From: Rhynchopus euleeides
Taxonomy: Eukaryota; Euglenozoa; Diplonemea; Diplonemida; Diplonemidae
Direction of reading: 5' to 3'
Length of the DNA stretch: 64,000 bases
Assembly: GCA_963210315.1 (NCBI GenBank)
Contig: OY723260.1
Location: 496,001-560,000, forward strand
The notes beneath the pieces were generated by a model. The model did not search any database. It was not told where the DNA came from and worked only from the letters and a program-made list of their open reading frames with translations. Position numbers and translations under genes: made by a program. The stretch's first letter is position 1. Every line of letters begins with the position of its first letter. Positions 43,970 through 55,007 of this stretch are shown here, in pieces.

Positions 43970-44250
43970 CATTTTGGTGCATTTTCCGTCGGTTTAGGTG
44001 AAAATTGTCGAAAGTTGTCGAAATTTGTCGACAGGTGACGAACGACGAGAATCCCCGAAAAACCGGTTTTTAATTCATTTTTGGGGGGGGGGGGGTCTTC
44101 GCTGACGAAGTTTTTGTCGAAGACCCCTGTCGTCGTCGTCAGAACACTGCCGTCTTCGGTGAAAACCCCCCTGAAACACCCGTTTTCCTAATTATGTGAC
44201 GAACGACGAAGTTTGTCGAAGTTTGTCGACCAGCGAAGACCCCCCGAAAC
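43970..44250. repeat. TGTCGAA-rich dispersed repeat
   Basis: Repeated GTTGTCGAAA-like 10-11-bp units and GACCAGCGAAGACCCCC occur here. The latter and its flanks recur at 32675-32750. Confidence 0.55.
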
Positions 44251-44990
44251 TACAGGGTGGTTGATGGGGGTGCGCTCCCCGCGACTCGCCTGTGCATTGC
44301 CTGGGGATGTGGCCCCCACTGAGGGGTCGCGCGCAAGGGAGGAAGACATTAAAAGCGTGTAAAGGGGGTGGAGGTGGGGTGGGGTGGGGTGACCTGTCTT
44401 GCAGGAAGCCAATGGCAAAGCAATCCTCGAAACCTGAAACACCCTCTGCGCTGAGCAATGCTGGGAACTTTCCTTCTGACCCTCCCCGCTCCCGGTGAAC
44501 AAACAACAAGATCATGACATGACTGTGCCTGGAAAGGCAATGCCGATTCAAACCAGTGATGGTCTGGCTGACGCCCAAAAAAAAGCTAAATTTGGGTACT
44601 TCTTTGGTGTTGCTGAAAGGCCCAAATTGCGTAGTTCGTGCGTAGTTTTGCGTAGTTTGTGCGTACATTGTGCATGAGCAATAATGCCACTTTTTTATTC
44701 TGCATGTACCACCCAGAGCTATGATCGTTGATATTGTGGCAATTGATGCCCTGGGCCTTGTCCACTACACGAGTTCGGCGTGTCGCAAACCCAGACAACC
44801 GATCAGAGCGGAAGAGAGTTAGAAGCGGAGTCCGTCCCCCTCGTAGGGATTCGCACGGTCACAGTTTCCTGCGATGTGCGCACAACTCTCAAGACTACAA
44901 AAAAGTGGGTGAGATTGGGCCGAGCAGCAGTTTCCCCTCGACTTCAGGCAACCGGTTGGTCATCATATATCCATGCCACCGGGAAGGAGA

Positions 44991-47656
44991 CTACTTCTTC
45001 AGTTCCACACCCTTCTCCGGGAAGACCAGGATTTTGGCAAAGAGGTTGACTGGGTCAGGCGCAGCGGACGTAGCACGTGCATGCTCAAGGAGGCCCAGCG
45101 CAAACTCATTGCCAACCGTTGCCTGCTCCATACACCTCTCTGCGCGCTCGAGGTCGAAGCTGTAGATCGCATCGACAGCGTCATTCACAGGGCGGTACAC
45201 GTCGTTCAGCGATGCCTCCTCCATCTGGTACATCCACTCGTCGTTTGCGCAGCTCTTTGCGCCGGCCAGCTCGTGCAGCATTGTAGATTTCCCGCACTTT
45301 GTGACAACAATTGCGATACGGCGAAGAAAGAAGAGCGACTCGGCATCTGCAGCAATTGAACCGTCGCACACAATCGGGATGTCGTAGCTGCGGCCAAAGC
45401 GCTCAAGCGCATACACCGTGCTTCCGATGCTTCCGAACACAGTGTACTTCTTCAGGCCTGTGCAGCCGAAGTTCCCGCAAACAGCACTCCCTGTTGCAAC
45501 AGCCATGTTGACGTTGAAGTGCTCCGCCATCCGGTCACGTGCCTTGGACGCCAGCTCGCACGCCTGCATCTTGTGGCGGTTGGTGTTCAGGAGTGTGTTG
45601 ATCGTCACCGCCACCTTGTCCCCAACCACCTCAGGCAGGCCGTAGTGGTCCTTCGCAAAGCTCATGAAACAGGCAACGTGCTGTGTAATCGCATCCTTCA
45701 GGTCATGGGCAGCCAGTTCGTGAGACCCGATGACGTTCGACACAAGCATTGTGATGTGGCGCGTGGTCACGCCATCCCCGAAGTGAACAGCCGCCACGCC
45801 ACGCGCCTGGGTCCGACTCCTGCCAGAGTTGGTGGAAAGCCTGCTTTCGATCACAGTTGCGTCCGCAGTCTCATTGGATTGCGACTCATCGCCAGATGAC
45901 CCCATGAGTAGCACGCTCTGCGGGAGGTACTGCTTGTACTCCACGAGGTTCTTCACCATTGCCCGGAAGGATGTGTTCATGCCCTCCACCTCGTCGAGCA
46001 TGCTGGCATCCACTGCCTTCACACCCTCCAGATCCATGACCGCCACACGGGACATGTTGTGCACCAGCAGGATCAAGGGCTGTGTCACGCGGAACACGAG
46101 CACCACGGCCAACGCAACTGGCACAAGCGCCGCCACAACGAGCACGGCGTACAGGATATTGCGCGCACGTGTCAGATCGTCCTCCACGTCCCCCTGCCGC
46201 TTCTTGATGTCTTGCTGCGTTGCGCGTTCGGCAGCGTTGATAGCACCCAGCACGTGATGCTCGTCCAGCAGCGACACCACATACCAGTTGGGGCCCATCT
46301 GAATTTTGATAACCTTCACCCTGTGGTCGATGTGGTGTGACGCGTGGCGTGTGTGGTGTGTGATATGTGGCCCCCAATGACGACAAGACCCCAACCATGG
46401 GATCCACACCACGCGAAGCTGTGCTGTCGAGGAGCAGGGCACACCAAGCTGGTGCTGATGCGACCCGCTGACCCCTTAGGCTGTGCCGTGGTGACCTCCT
46501 GGTGTGGGCAGCAACCAGCACATCGACATACCCAACGAAGAAGGGCTCCCCAGCTGGGGTGCGGTTTGTGCGCAGCTGCACAGTCTCAAGATCGCCTGAG
46601 GCAAGTGTGTCAAATCGCGACATGTTCGTCCGACTGTCCAATGCCTCCAGCTCTGTCGCCGACCGCGCCACCAAGGCGTCTGTGCAGTTCTTCGCAAGGA
46701 TCGGCATCTTGGACATCCTTCCCCGATAGGGGACGACCTGGTACGACCTGTGTGTGGTTGTGAAGGTGAAGGCGCTTGATTCCTATTTCCTGGGTGTGGT
46801 GAGCACGACCACACGCAAGTGGGTTGCAAATAATTGCAAGCCCCAAGCTGCCGTTGTCACCTTGGTGGGGTTGATGGCGAATGAGAACATACAATCCGTG
46901 TGACGCCCCAACCAGCTGCCGAGACGACCGCACCATGATGTACACCCGCCCGTACTCAGCGGCACCGAACTCCAGTGTCTGCAGGAATGCCTGGATATTA
47001 CCCAGTTCAGTCGCAAGGAAGATGGCGCCGTATGTCTCGCCTGTGACAGAGTTCCCAAACTCACACCCGATTTGCATCATCAGGTACGATCCTCCCGAGA
47101 ACATCCCCATGAAGTACGCCATATGCAACGGCACAGGTGGTGACAAGGCATATCCAACGATATCACCGTGTGAATCAGACGTGCAGGGGTTCATCAGCGG
47201 CGTGCTTTCATCCATCCGGATGTGGTTGTTGTAGTCGAAGTCGCAGCGTTCAAAGGTCGTCCCCCAGTTGTAGAAATCCCCTGTCCAATCTGGCACAACC
47301 TCAGCCCATATTGTACGGGCGGCTGCAGGCGCTCCAGCCACCTGGTCGTAGGCTGACCCGTTGCTGGCGTAGCCTTGCACATGGTGGTACGCATCTGGCG
47401 GCAAGTACATTGTTGCTCCTGTCTCCCACAGCATGACGTAAGCTCCGCCCAGGGCGATGTAGGAGGCGGAAAACACGCTGGGGTAGTTGCGGATTGTGCT
47501 GTAGAGGTCACGCCGCATCGAGTACACATGCTCCCACGAGGTTGCGACCTCCTTCGACAACCCTCCCGCGGAGCGGCAGTACTGCTGTGTGATGCTTTTC
47601 AGGTTGACCAGGAAGCTGTTGATGTGTGTCATTGTCCCTTCACCCAGCGTGTCCAT
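44991..47656 (-). CDS. Receptor-type nucleotide cyclase homologue, main part (dCache-TM-cyclase domain; N-terminus displaced)
   Basis: Exons are 46893-47656, 46532-46747 and 44991-46320, with GTATG donors and CAG acceptors (introns 46748-46892 and 46321-46531). Joined to the displaced start at 60458-60649 the protein is 834 residues: signal anchor, large extracellular double-Cache-like region (about 40-440), membrane segment YAVLVVAALVPVALAVVLVF, HAMP-like linker, and a class III cyclase fold (about 565-745). The active site is degenerate. The first metal Asp is Asn (MLVSNVIGS), the second is kept (VVGDKV), and the purine and transition-state residues are replaced (VFGSIGSTVYALE in place of FGDTVNxAxR). 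It is therefore probably a ligand-sensing pseudocyclase. As the DNA stands, the frame opens at an internal Met because the first exon is separated by a 12.8-kb insertion. Confidence 0.85.
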
Positions 47657-48469
47657 GTAAACCCCCCTCCCGCATAATATTAAATATAGGAGGATCCTTG
47701 AAATCGGTAGTGGACAGTAGCGGACAGGGCGGACATTTCCTTGTGGAAAAAGTGCCCGAAAAAAAAATTCGAAAAGGTCCCCCTTACAGAATTAGCCTTT
47801 TTTCAAAAAATCGGAAAATTTCGGACCGCAATTTGTACCCAAGAAAGTGCCGAATTTTCGGACTTGGTCCGATTTGAACGATTTCCGTGCCTCTTGCAAC
47901 CCCCATGAGGGGGGGGCTGCTGTTTCGGGTTCTTCCGGTGGTACATGCTGGGGTGTCAGGACAGGGAATCCTGCTCGCTGTACCCGGTGATCCCTGACGC
48001 AGCCAGGAAGTGGAGAGCCTTGGAACCCTGGTTGAGGCCTGTAACACCCGGCCTTCCTGCCACTTGTGGCATTGTGGAGTGGAGGTGGTTATGGAGAAGG
48101 TTCTCTCTCCGTCCGGTCGAGCACAACCGTCCTCTCCAGCCAGGGGTCATCTACTTTCCAAACAAGGGCCAGGAACATGCTCAAACAAACCAATTGATCA
48201 GAAAATCTGGCTTGCCGTGGAATCATTGAGCATTGGGGAGTGGTTTGCCCCCTTGCTGCGTATGACATGTCCATTTTTGACGATTTTTGGGCAGAATTTG
48301 GTGCGTGGGACCTTTCGATTTTCATGATTTTTCGGAATTTCGTGGGGACCGGTACCCCATTTGAGGGCCAAAAATCTCATTTCCGAGGCCTGGGAATGGT
48401 CGCAGTGGCCTCAGATGTCCAAAAACGTTCAATTGACCTCTCCTCGAAAAAAAAATCGAAAGGTCCCCC

Positions 48470-49530
48470 CCAGGGCTGTTCCTAACTGGGGGGCTTGTTC
48501 CCCACTTTCAGGATTCTGAACTTTTTTTCTAAGAATTTTTGTAAGGGGAAAAAAAGTTTTTTTCTAAGAATTTTGTTAGGGGAATTTTTTTCTAAGGTTG
48601 TTTCGCAGAGGAAAAAACTTTTTCTAAGTTTTCCCCAGTCGACAGGGTGCGCACAAGGATGGAAGGGAAGTCTGTCCCACGTACCGTTCGCCTTGCTGGC
48701 CAACTGGAGAGCCAGACGTTCACTACCGTGGCCTCCGGCGGCTGGGGGGCTCCGCCCCCCAGACCCCCCTGTGGCGTACGTCTCGTACTCAAGTCCTTCG
48801 AATCCCAGCAAGTCGGGGTCCAACCACTCCAGTCGCCTCTGAGGACGCAGCCAACTCGCACAGAATCTGTACGCCCACACGAACAGATGTTCGCTACCGT
48901 GGCCTCCGGCGGCTAGGGGGCACCGCCCCCCAGACCCCCGATGTAGCGTGTGCCCGTCCATCTATCTCACTTCCCCGGGTACAGTGCAGCGTAGGAGGTA
49001 CGAGCGCCGCATCCATGAAGCGCTTCTTCGAAGCCTGACTGACATCGGACAGGAGGTCGGGCTTCCCCACCTGGGAGGTACACTTGCCGCGTTCGCGACA
49101 TGCGTGACACGCGACACGCTACCTGAAACGTGAGTGTGCCTTGCTAACACGGGCATTTCAACGGTCTGCCGGCGACCGTTCCCCAAACCAGTAAACCAGC
49201 AGTTTTGGAAAATCGGAGAGATCACCCTGCTGCGCTGAATATGGTGCGCACCACTGCAAAAATCCCCGGGAGCTTTTGGGCTTTCAGACCTGAAGGGGCC
49301 AGCACGTGGGTGGCGTCGGGGAGTGGCAGCTTTGTAACTGTCCTCCAGCTGCTGGCATGTCCAGCCACATGATGACGCGGAGAGAAATCAGAGAAAAAGT
49401 CCCGCCTGACGGGCACGCGCCTGGAAACTGTGGGGGGGCGAGCAAAAAATCCCTTGTAAAAAATCTTAGAAAAAACCTGGTTCCCCGACCCAAAAAACCT
49501 GGAAAAAGGGCTCGTTCCCCGCCCAGGCCT
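48470..49530. repeat. Segmental duplication, copy A
   Basis: This block, from CTGTTCCTAACTGGGG to CGTTCCCCGCCCAGGCCTG, is repeated at 49820-51742 with small differences and two insertions in the second copy. It carries one pair of GC-palindrome repeats. No gene is supported. Confidence 0.85.
48721..48939 (-). repeat. Paired copies of the GC palindrome repeat
   Basis: Copies at 48721-48770 and 48892-48939 are in the same orientation, 171 bp apart, with a spacer homologous to that at 21048-21165. Confidence 0.85.
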
Positions 49531-49929
49531 GGTCCCCCCTACTGGCACCCCGGATTAGGACATGTCTCTGGGGGTGTCCGGGGGGCATTTTTGGCCCATT
49601 TTTGGCTGGGGAAAATGGGCCATTTTTCACGATTTTTTCGGTTTTTTGTCCGGACCGGCACCGCATTTGAGGGGCAAAAATCTGATTTCCGAGGCCCGGG
49701 AATGGTCGCAGTGGCTTCATTTGGCCAAAAACGTTCAATTTACCCTTCCCCAAAAAAAAATTCGAAAGGGTCCCCCTACAAATCGCCGGTCTTAGGAAAT
49801 TTTTTTTTGGGCACCCAGACAGGGCTGTTCCTAACTGGGGGGCTTGTTCCCCACTTTCAGGATTCTGAACTTTTTTTCTAAGAATTTTTGTAAGGGGAAA
49901 AAAGTTTTTTTCTAAGAATTTTGTTAGGG

Positions 49930-50637
49930 CAGGGCATTAGTTTGACCTTCCCGACGGAGCCTGAAACCTGGTTACCCTGGTTATGACCCACCAAATATTT
50001 TCGCTCGGGCGCTTCGCGCCCGAGCGCCTCCTGCGCCGTTGTGACCGCGGCGTGCTATTATCTGTCTCCCCACCCCCAGGTTATGTATAGTCTCTACTTC
50101 CCCCGGGTTTGTGAGAGGTGTCAGACACAGCACACAATTCGCGCTGGTGCCAGGAGGATAACCCATCTACACGCGTGGAGTTGCGCCCCGGGTTTCCCAC
50201 CACCCATGGTGTTGCACCAGTCAGTGGCGAAGGACACGACGCGGTTCCAGAATCTGTCCCCAGGGATTCTGTCTGCTCCAGCAGAATGCTGCAGATGTTG
50301 GCCGCATTCCGGCTGTTGCAATCTTACGGCACGTTACGGGTCGATCACACACGAATCCGGGTCGCATGCTGGCTCACCTTCGTCGTGGCCTGGGTTTCGT
50401 CGGTGAGGGACGGCGCAGAAGGGGGCTGTACAATCTTGGCCTGCATCTGCCGCCGAATGACAGATGCAGGTCGTGTCGTACTATTGCTGCTTGGTGGGGC
50501 TAGCGCAGCAGGTTACTTGGTCAGGGAAACCCCCGGTTCCGAGCCAGATTTTTGACTTTTTTTTATTTTTTGAAATAACCAGTTTTCTCCAAATCCTGGT
50601 TATCATAACCGGATAACCAGCCCAAACTAATGCCCTG
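49930..50637. mobile_element. hAT-type MITE (708 bp) with 7-bp target-site duplication
   Basis: The inverted ends CAGGGCATTAGTTTG/CAAACTAATGCCCTG are typical of hAT elements. GTTAGGG occurs on both sides (49923-49929, 50638-50644), while the empty site in copy A has it once. A strong hairpin GCTCGGGCGCTTCGCGCCCG lies inside near 50010. No transposase is encoded. Confidence 0.9.
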
Positions 50638-50782
50638 GTTAGGGGAATTTTTTTCTAAGGTTGTTTCGCAGAGGAAAAAACTTTTTCTAAGTTTTCCCCA
50701 GTCGACAGGGCGCGCACAAGGATGGAGGGAAGTCTGTCCCACGTACCGTTCGCCTTGCTGGCCAACTGGAGAGCCAGACGTT

Positions 50783-51002
50783 CACTACCGTGGCCTCCGG
50801 CGGTTGGGGGGCTCCGCCCCCCAGACCCCCCTGTGGCGTACGTCTCGTACTTAAGTCCTTCGAATCCCATCAAGTCGGGGTCCAACCACTCCAATCGCCT
50901 CTGAGGACGCAGCCAACTCGCACAGAATCTGTACGCCCACACGAACAGATGTTCGCGACCGTGGCCTCCGGCGGCTGGGGGGCACCGCCCCCCAGACCCC
51001 CC
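50783..51002 (-). repeat. Paired copies of the GC palindrome repeat
   Basis: Copies at 50783-50832 and 50953-51002, 170 bp apart, belong to duplication copy B. Confidence 0.85.
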
Positions 51003-52311
51003 AGGTAGCGTGTGCCCGTCCATCTATCTCACTTCTCCGGGTACAGTGCAGCGTAGGAGGTCAGCGCCGCATCCATGAAGCGCTTCTTCGAAGCCTGACT
51101 GACATCGGACAGGAGGTCGGGCTTCCCTACCTGGGAGGTACACTTGCCGCGTTCGCGACATGCGTGACACGCGACACGCTACCTGAAACGTGAGTGTGCC
51201 TTGCTAACACGGGCATTTCAACGGTCTGCCGACGACCGTTCCCCAAACCAGTAGACCAGCAGTTTTGGAAAATTGGAGAGATCACCCTACTGCGCTGAAT
51301 ATGGTGCGCACCACTGCAAAAATCCCCGGGAGCTTTTGGGCTTTCAGACCTGAAGGGGCCAGCAGGTGGGTGGCGTCGGGAGTGGCAGCTTTGTAACTGT
51401 CCTCCAGCTGCTGGCATGTCCAGCTCTGCGAGAGTGCCAAGGTGTATTGAGTCCCTGCGGAGCACAACCCCCGATGAGAACGAGTGCCAGATGATCCTCA
51501 TTCATTTTCAGCTGTAACGCGCATGAGGGGCACTCTCTGCCGCAAGCATCTCTGGGCATCACTCGAGAGCTGTCACATGATGACGCGGAGAGAAATCAGA
51601 GAATAAGTCCCGCCTGACGGGCACGCGCCTGGAAACTGTGGGGGGGCGAGCAAAAAATCCCTTGTAAAAATTCTTAGAAAAAACCTGGTTCCCCGACCCA
51701 AAAAACCTGGAAAAAGGGCTCGTTCCCCGCCCAGGCCTGCACCCAGATTTCAAAAATTTTCGAACTATTTTCTGGACCAAAAATCAAACTATTGAGGTCC
51801 TGGCCGGACATGTCCGGGGGGGGGGGGGGGGGGTAGGGGGGGTCATAAGCCCCCCTAAAAACGTACAAATACCAAAAATTTCAACATACCATCAGCAGGC
51901 GTGTATCTATTTCACGGAATGAAAATAGGAATTTGGGGAAAAAATATTTTTTTGCACTATTTTTTTGCACTTTTTTCCTTTGGATTTTATTGTGACCCTA
52001 CTTGGTATTGGCAGAAAATTTTTATGTTCCCGGTCTTGGATGTGCTCAAACATTCAAAAGAACACATTTTCCGTGGCCAAAAAAATTTTTGCACCCGGAG
52101 GTGGGGATGGGGGTGGTGGTCACTACTTTTTTGCACCATTTTCCTTTGGGTTTTCAGCAGAATTCTTCTATGTTCCCGGTCTTGGATGTGCTCAAACAGT
52201 CAAAAGAACACATTTTCTGGGTGCAAAAAAATGTTGCACCTGGGGGGTGGAGAGGGGGGTCGGAGGGCGGTGGTGTGAGAGGCTTGCTCTCGAGCTCAAA
52301 CCAACAGATGT

Positions 52312-52523
52312 TCACTACCGTGGCCTCCGGCGGCTGGGGGGCTCCGCCCCCCAGACCCCCCTGTGGCGTGTCTTTGCGCGACAATTTATCGTCCCCCCAT
52401 GCGACATGTGCTATCTGTCAGTTGTGTTGTACTTGAGCGTATGCGACTATGGAGCCAGGCCAACAGACGTTCGCTACCGTGGCCTCCGGCGGCTGGGGGG
52501 CTCCGCCCCCCACACCCCCCTGT
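52312..52523 (-). repeat. Paired copies of the GC palindrome repeat
   Basis: Copies at 52312-52372 and 52471-52523, 159 bp apart, same orientation. Confidence 0.85.
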
Positions 52524-53230
52524 GGCATGTGCCTGGTCTTGGAGCCAAGTCCTTGCGCGTACGGGGCTGCGGCATGTCGGTTCCAGCACCCTCGCGGAAG
52601 GCTGGGCCCGAGCACTGATCTCTAAGAGACGAACCACCTTGCGAATGCGATCGGGTTTGCGGGCTTGCGGCCATGACATCTCGAAAGGGTCGTCATGTTT
52701 CGGGTTCGACTTGGTGGGCATCCGTGGCATGCAAGAGATGGCACACCAGGAGCCACGCAGCACCAGGTCGACCTGGATCTGATCGAGCTCAGGGGGAAGG
52801 AAGCACAGTCACCAAAGTGATATCACCGCCGGCCTCAACCACCAAACTGCAACCGCAGAAGTTCCGCTATTCTCACAAGGGAAGGCGCCCTGGGATGTAG
52901 CAGTGATTTGTGTGCAGCGCCATCAAGTGACACTGACCGCCTTGAACAGAGAGGTAGTGTACAGATGGCGATCAGTGAGAGGGCGTGCTGTGTCCTCCCA
53001 CTTCCCCATCTACCTCCATTCGTTCACCGTTGTTGATAGCGATTTTTTCGCCATTTTTTCGAATCGTATGCATCGGTCAGGCCGAGTGAATCAAAATAGC
53101 GCAAAAATCACACCAAAATCTGTGTCTGAGGCACAGAAATCGTGCAAAAAAGCACCCAAAAAAAGTGCAAAAAACCCAAAATAGGATTTCGAAAATTGGC
53201 CAAAATACCCCCAAAATAGAGCCACACCTG

Positions 53231-54470
53231 ACCATCAGAACCGCCCTAATACCTGATCTGACCCGAAAATCCGACCCATACCCCCCCGGAAACCGTCTGG
53301 AGCCCACTTGTGACACCTGATGCGCACTTTTGTGATGATTTTTTGGGGTCCTAAAAAATGTACCTCAGTTTCGTACCTTGCCTTTGTACCTGAACCACTC
53401 CCGACCGCAATATTTCGTTCTTTGCCTTTTCTGCGGTGGTTCCGGCTCAGGTGGCACGATGTTGCCTCCCCAGTGCCTCGGCAAGGTCTTTCTTGTACCT
53501 GATTGGTGGGAATGTTGTGTTGTTGCGCCAGCTGAATGAGTTCAGCCACCTTCTGGGTGTAGTACACCACGCAGTCTCAACAGCACGTATGAGAGTGTAC
53601 CATGTGAGGACTCAACAAAGTCATTGGATAGGCATCTGCCTGCCGACTCAACCCCCACAGTGCGACCGCAAGATCGTCAGGGATGTCTCAACGCCAGGGG
53701 AATACTCTCCCCTGGCGTTGTACAACCCTACTCTTAATCCTCGGGTCCTCTCCTGGAGGCGGTGGTGGCGGGCCCGCAACGCTTCGTACTTCCGGTACGG
53801 ACTGGGGTAGTCTGCCCGGCTGACCCGCTCATCGCTTCCTAGATCATCTGCTGCTCTGGAGCTGCCATCACTCACTGCCCACATCAGTTGGTGTAGGGGT
53901 AGGAGCAGGAGGAGTGGGAGGAGTAGGAGTGCAGGTGACATCTTTCTTGGCCAGCAAGGAACGCCGCTTTTCGCACGTGCGTGCAGTTGATGCACCACTG
54001 CATATATCTGTCGTCACCACGTCCCACTCGCTCTCCTATGTACCCAGCCCGACGGAGCGCCCGAAATAATGTCGCCTCACGGATGTCGTGTGCCGTTTTC
54101 TTCTGACGCAGGTCTGCCACAACGCTCTCTGCCGGGACCCCGCACATCTCCCGTTTGGCGAGCGTCTTTCGAGCAAGGTACCCCTCTGCAGCAGCATCTG
54201 ACACCTCTGCGAGGCCCTAGGCACACGGCATGTGTTGCTCGGCGTGCTGGGTGAGCGTAGTGATACCCTTTCCTTGCAAAGAACGAAATACTGCGGTCGG
54301 GAGTGGTTCAGGTACAAAGGCAAGGTACGAAACTGAGGTACATTTTTTAGGACCCCAAAAAATCATCACAAAAGTGCGCATCAGGTGTCACAAGTGGGCT
54401 CCAGACGGTTTCCGGGGGGGTATGGGTCGGATTTTCGGGTCAGATCAGGTATTAGGGCGGTTCTGATGGT
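53231..54470. mobile_element. Foldback element with 195-bp near-perfect inverted arms
   Basis: The arms 53231-53425 and 54276-54470 are inverted copies beginning ACCATCAGAACCGCCC. The ~850-bp interior has two overlapping minus-strand frames (53648-53998 with a hydrophobic LLLLPLLLLLPL stretch, and 53884-54204), neither of which I recognise. No clear target-site duplication is seen. Confidence 0.75.
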
Positions 54471-54524
54471 ATGTTGAAAAATGTGGTTTTGTACGGGCTT
54501 ATGACCCCCCCTAGGCATACAGTG

Positions 54525-54612
54525 CAAACGATAATTATTATCGCATACGATAATTATTATCGTACTCCCATTATCGTATATTATCGTATACGATAATATA
54601 CGATAATGGTGC
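54525..54612. repeat. AT-rich palindromic subterminal repeats, left
   Basis: Repeated ATAATTATTATCGTA and TATCGTATACGATA palindromes are probable transposase-binding sites at the left end of the hAT-like element. Confidence 0.75.
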
Positions 54613-54846
54613 GATAATTTTTTTGAGATTTTCGGAAAACCAGAAATCAGCCCAGAACACATTGAAAAAGTGGTAAAAGTGGAGCCGGAAGCTGCCATTT
54701 TTGCTTCTTTGAATTATTGGTGACGGGGGGCTTCACTCAGAAGTGTAGAATGTCCCTCACAAATGGGTGGCAGACACAACACACATAGTGCCATGACATG
54801 CGCAGCACTATGTCTGTCTGGGGCATCCTGTCAATGAAGCTGGCAC

Positions 54847-54940
54847 CGTTGGAAGAAGTTTCAGGCACAGGGGGGCGGAGAGGTTACAGGATACTGCCAC
54901 GCACATCCGTGACACTCATTTGCGTGTGCGCTCTCGACCC
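54847..54940 (+). repeat. Duplicated fragment of the transposase coding sequence in the 5' leader
   Basis: This segment (CACCGTTGGAAGAAGTTTCA ... CATTTGCGTGTGCGC) matches coding bases 56215-56303 in the same orientation with a few indels, 1.37 kb upstream. Confidence 0.85.
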
Positions 54941-55007
54941 GTGTGTCTATCGCTATGTTGTGACTGCATCGCCATCACCCTCCACAGGAAACACCAGGGA
55001 TCAAAAA

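Larger units (their letters stand above)
49820..51742. repeat. Segmental duplication, copy B (with two insertions)
   Basis: It matches copy A on both sides of a 708-bp insertion (49930-50637) and again around a ~150-bp insertion at about 51422-51571. The blocks match closely in order and orientation. Confidence 0.85.
51836..54511. mobile_element. TA-bounded element with GGGGGGGTCATAAGCCC ends
   Basis: The left end at 51836 and the right end at 54511 are inverted (GGGGGGGTCATAAGCCC; matching stretches continue to TTCAACATACCATCAG) and bounded by TA (51834-51835, 54512-54513). It contains a pair of GC-palindrome repeats and a nested foldback at 53231-54470. No transposase is recognisable. Confidence 0.65.

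Noticed and set aside
53648..54204. Small minus-strand frames inside the foldback element as genes
   Set aside because: They overlap each other in different frames and show no recognisable domain; kept only as a note under the element.
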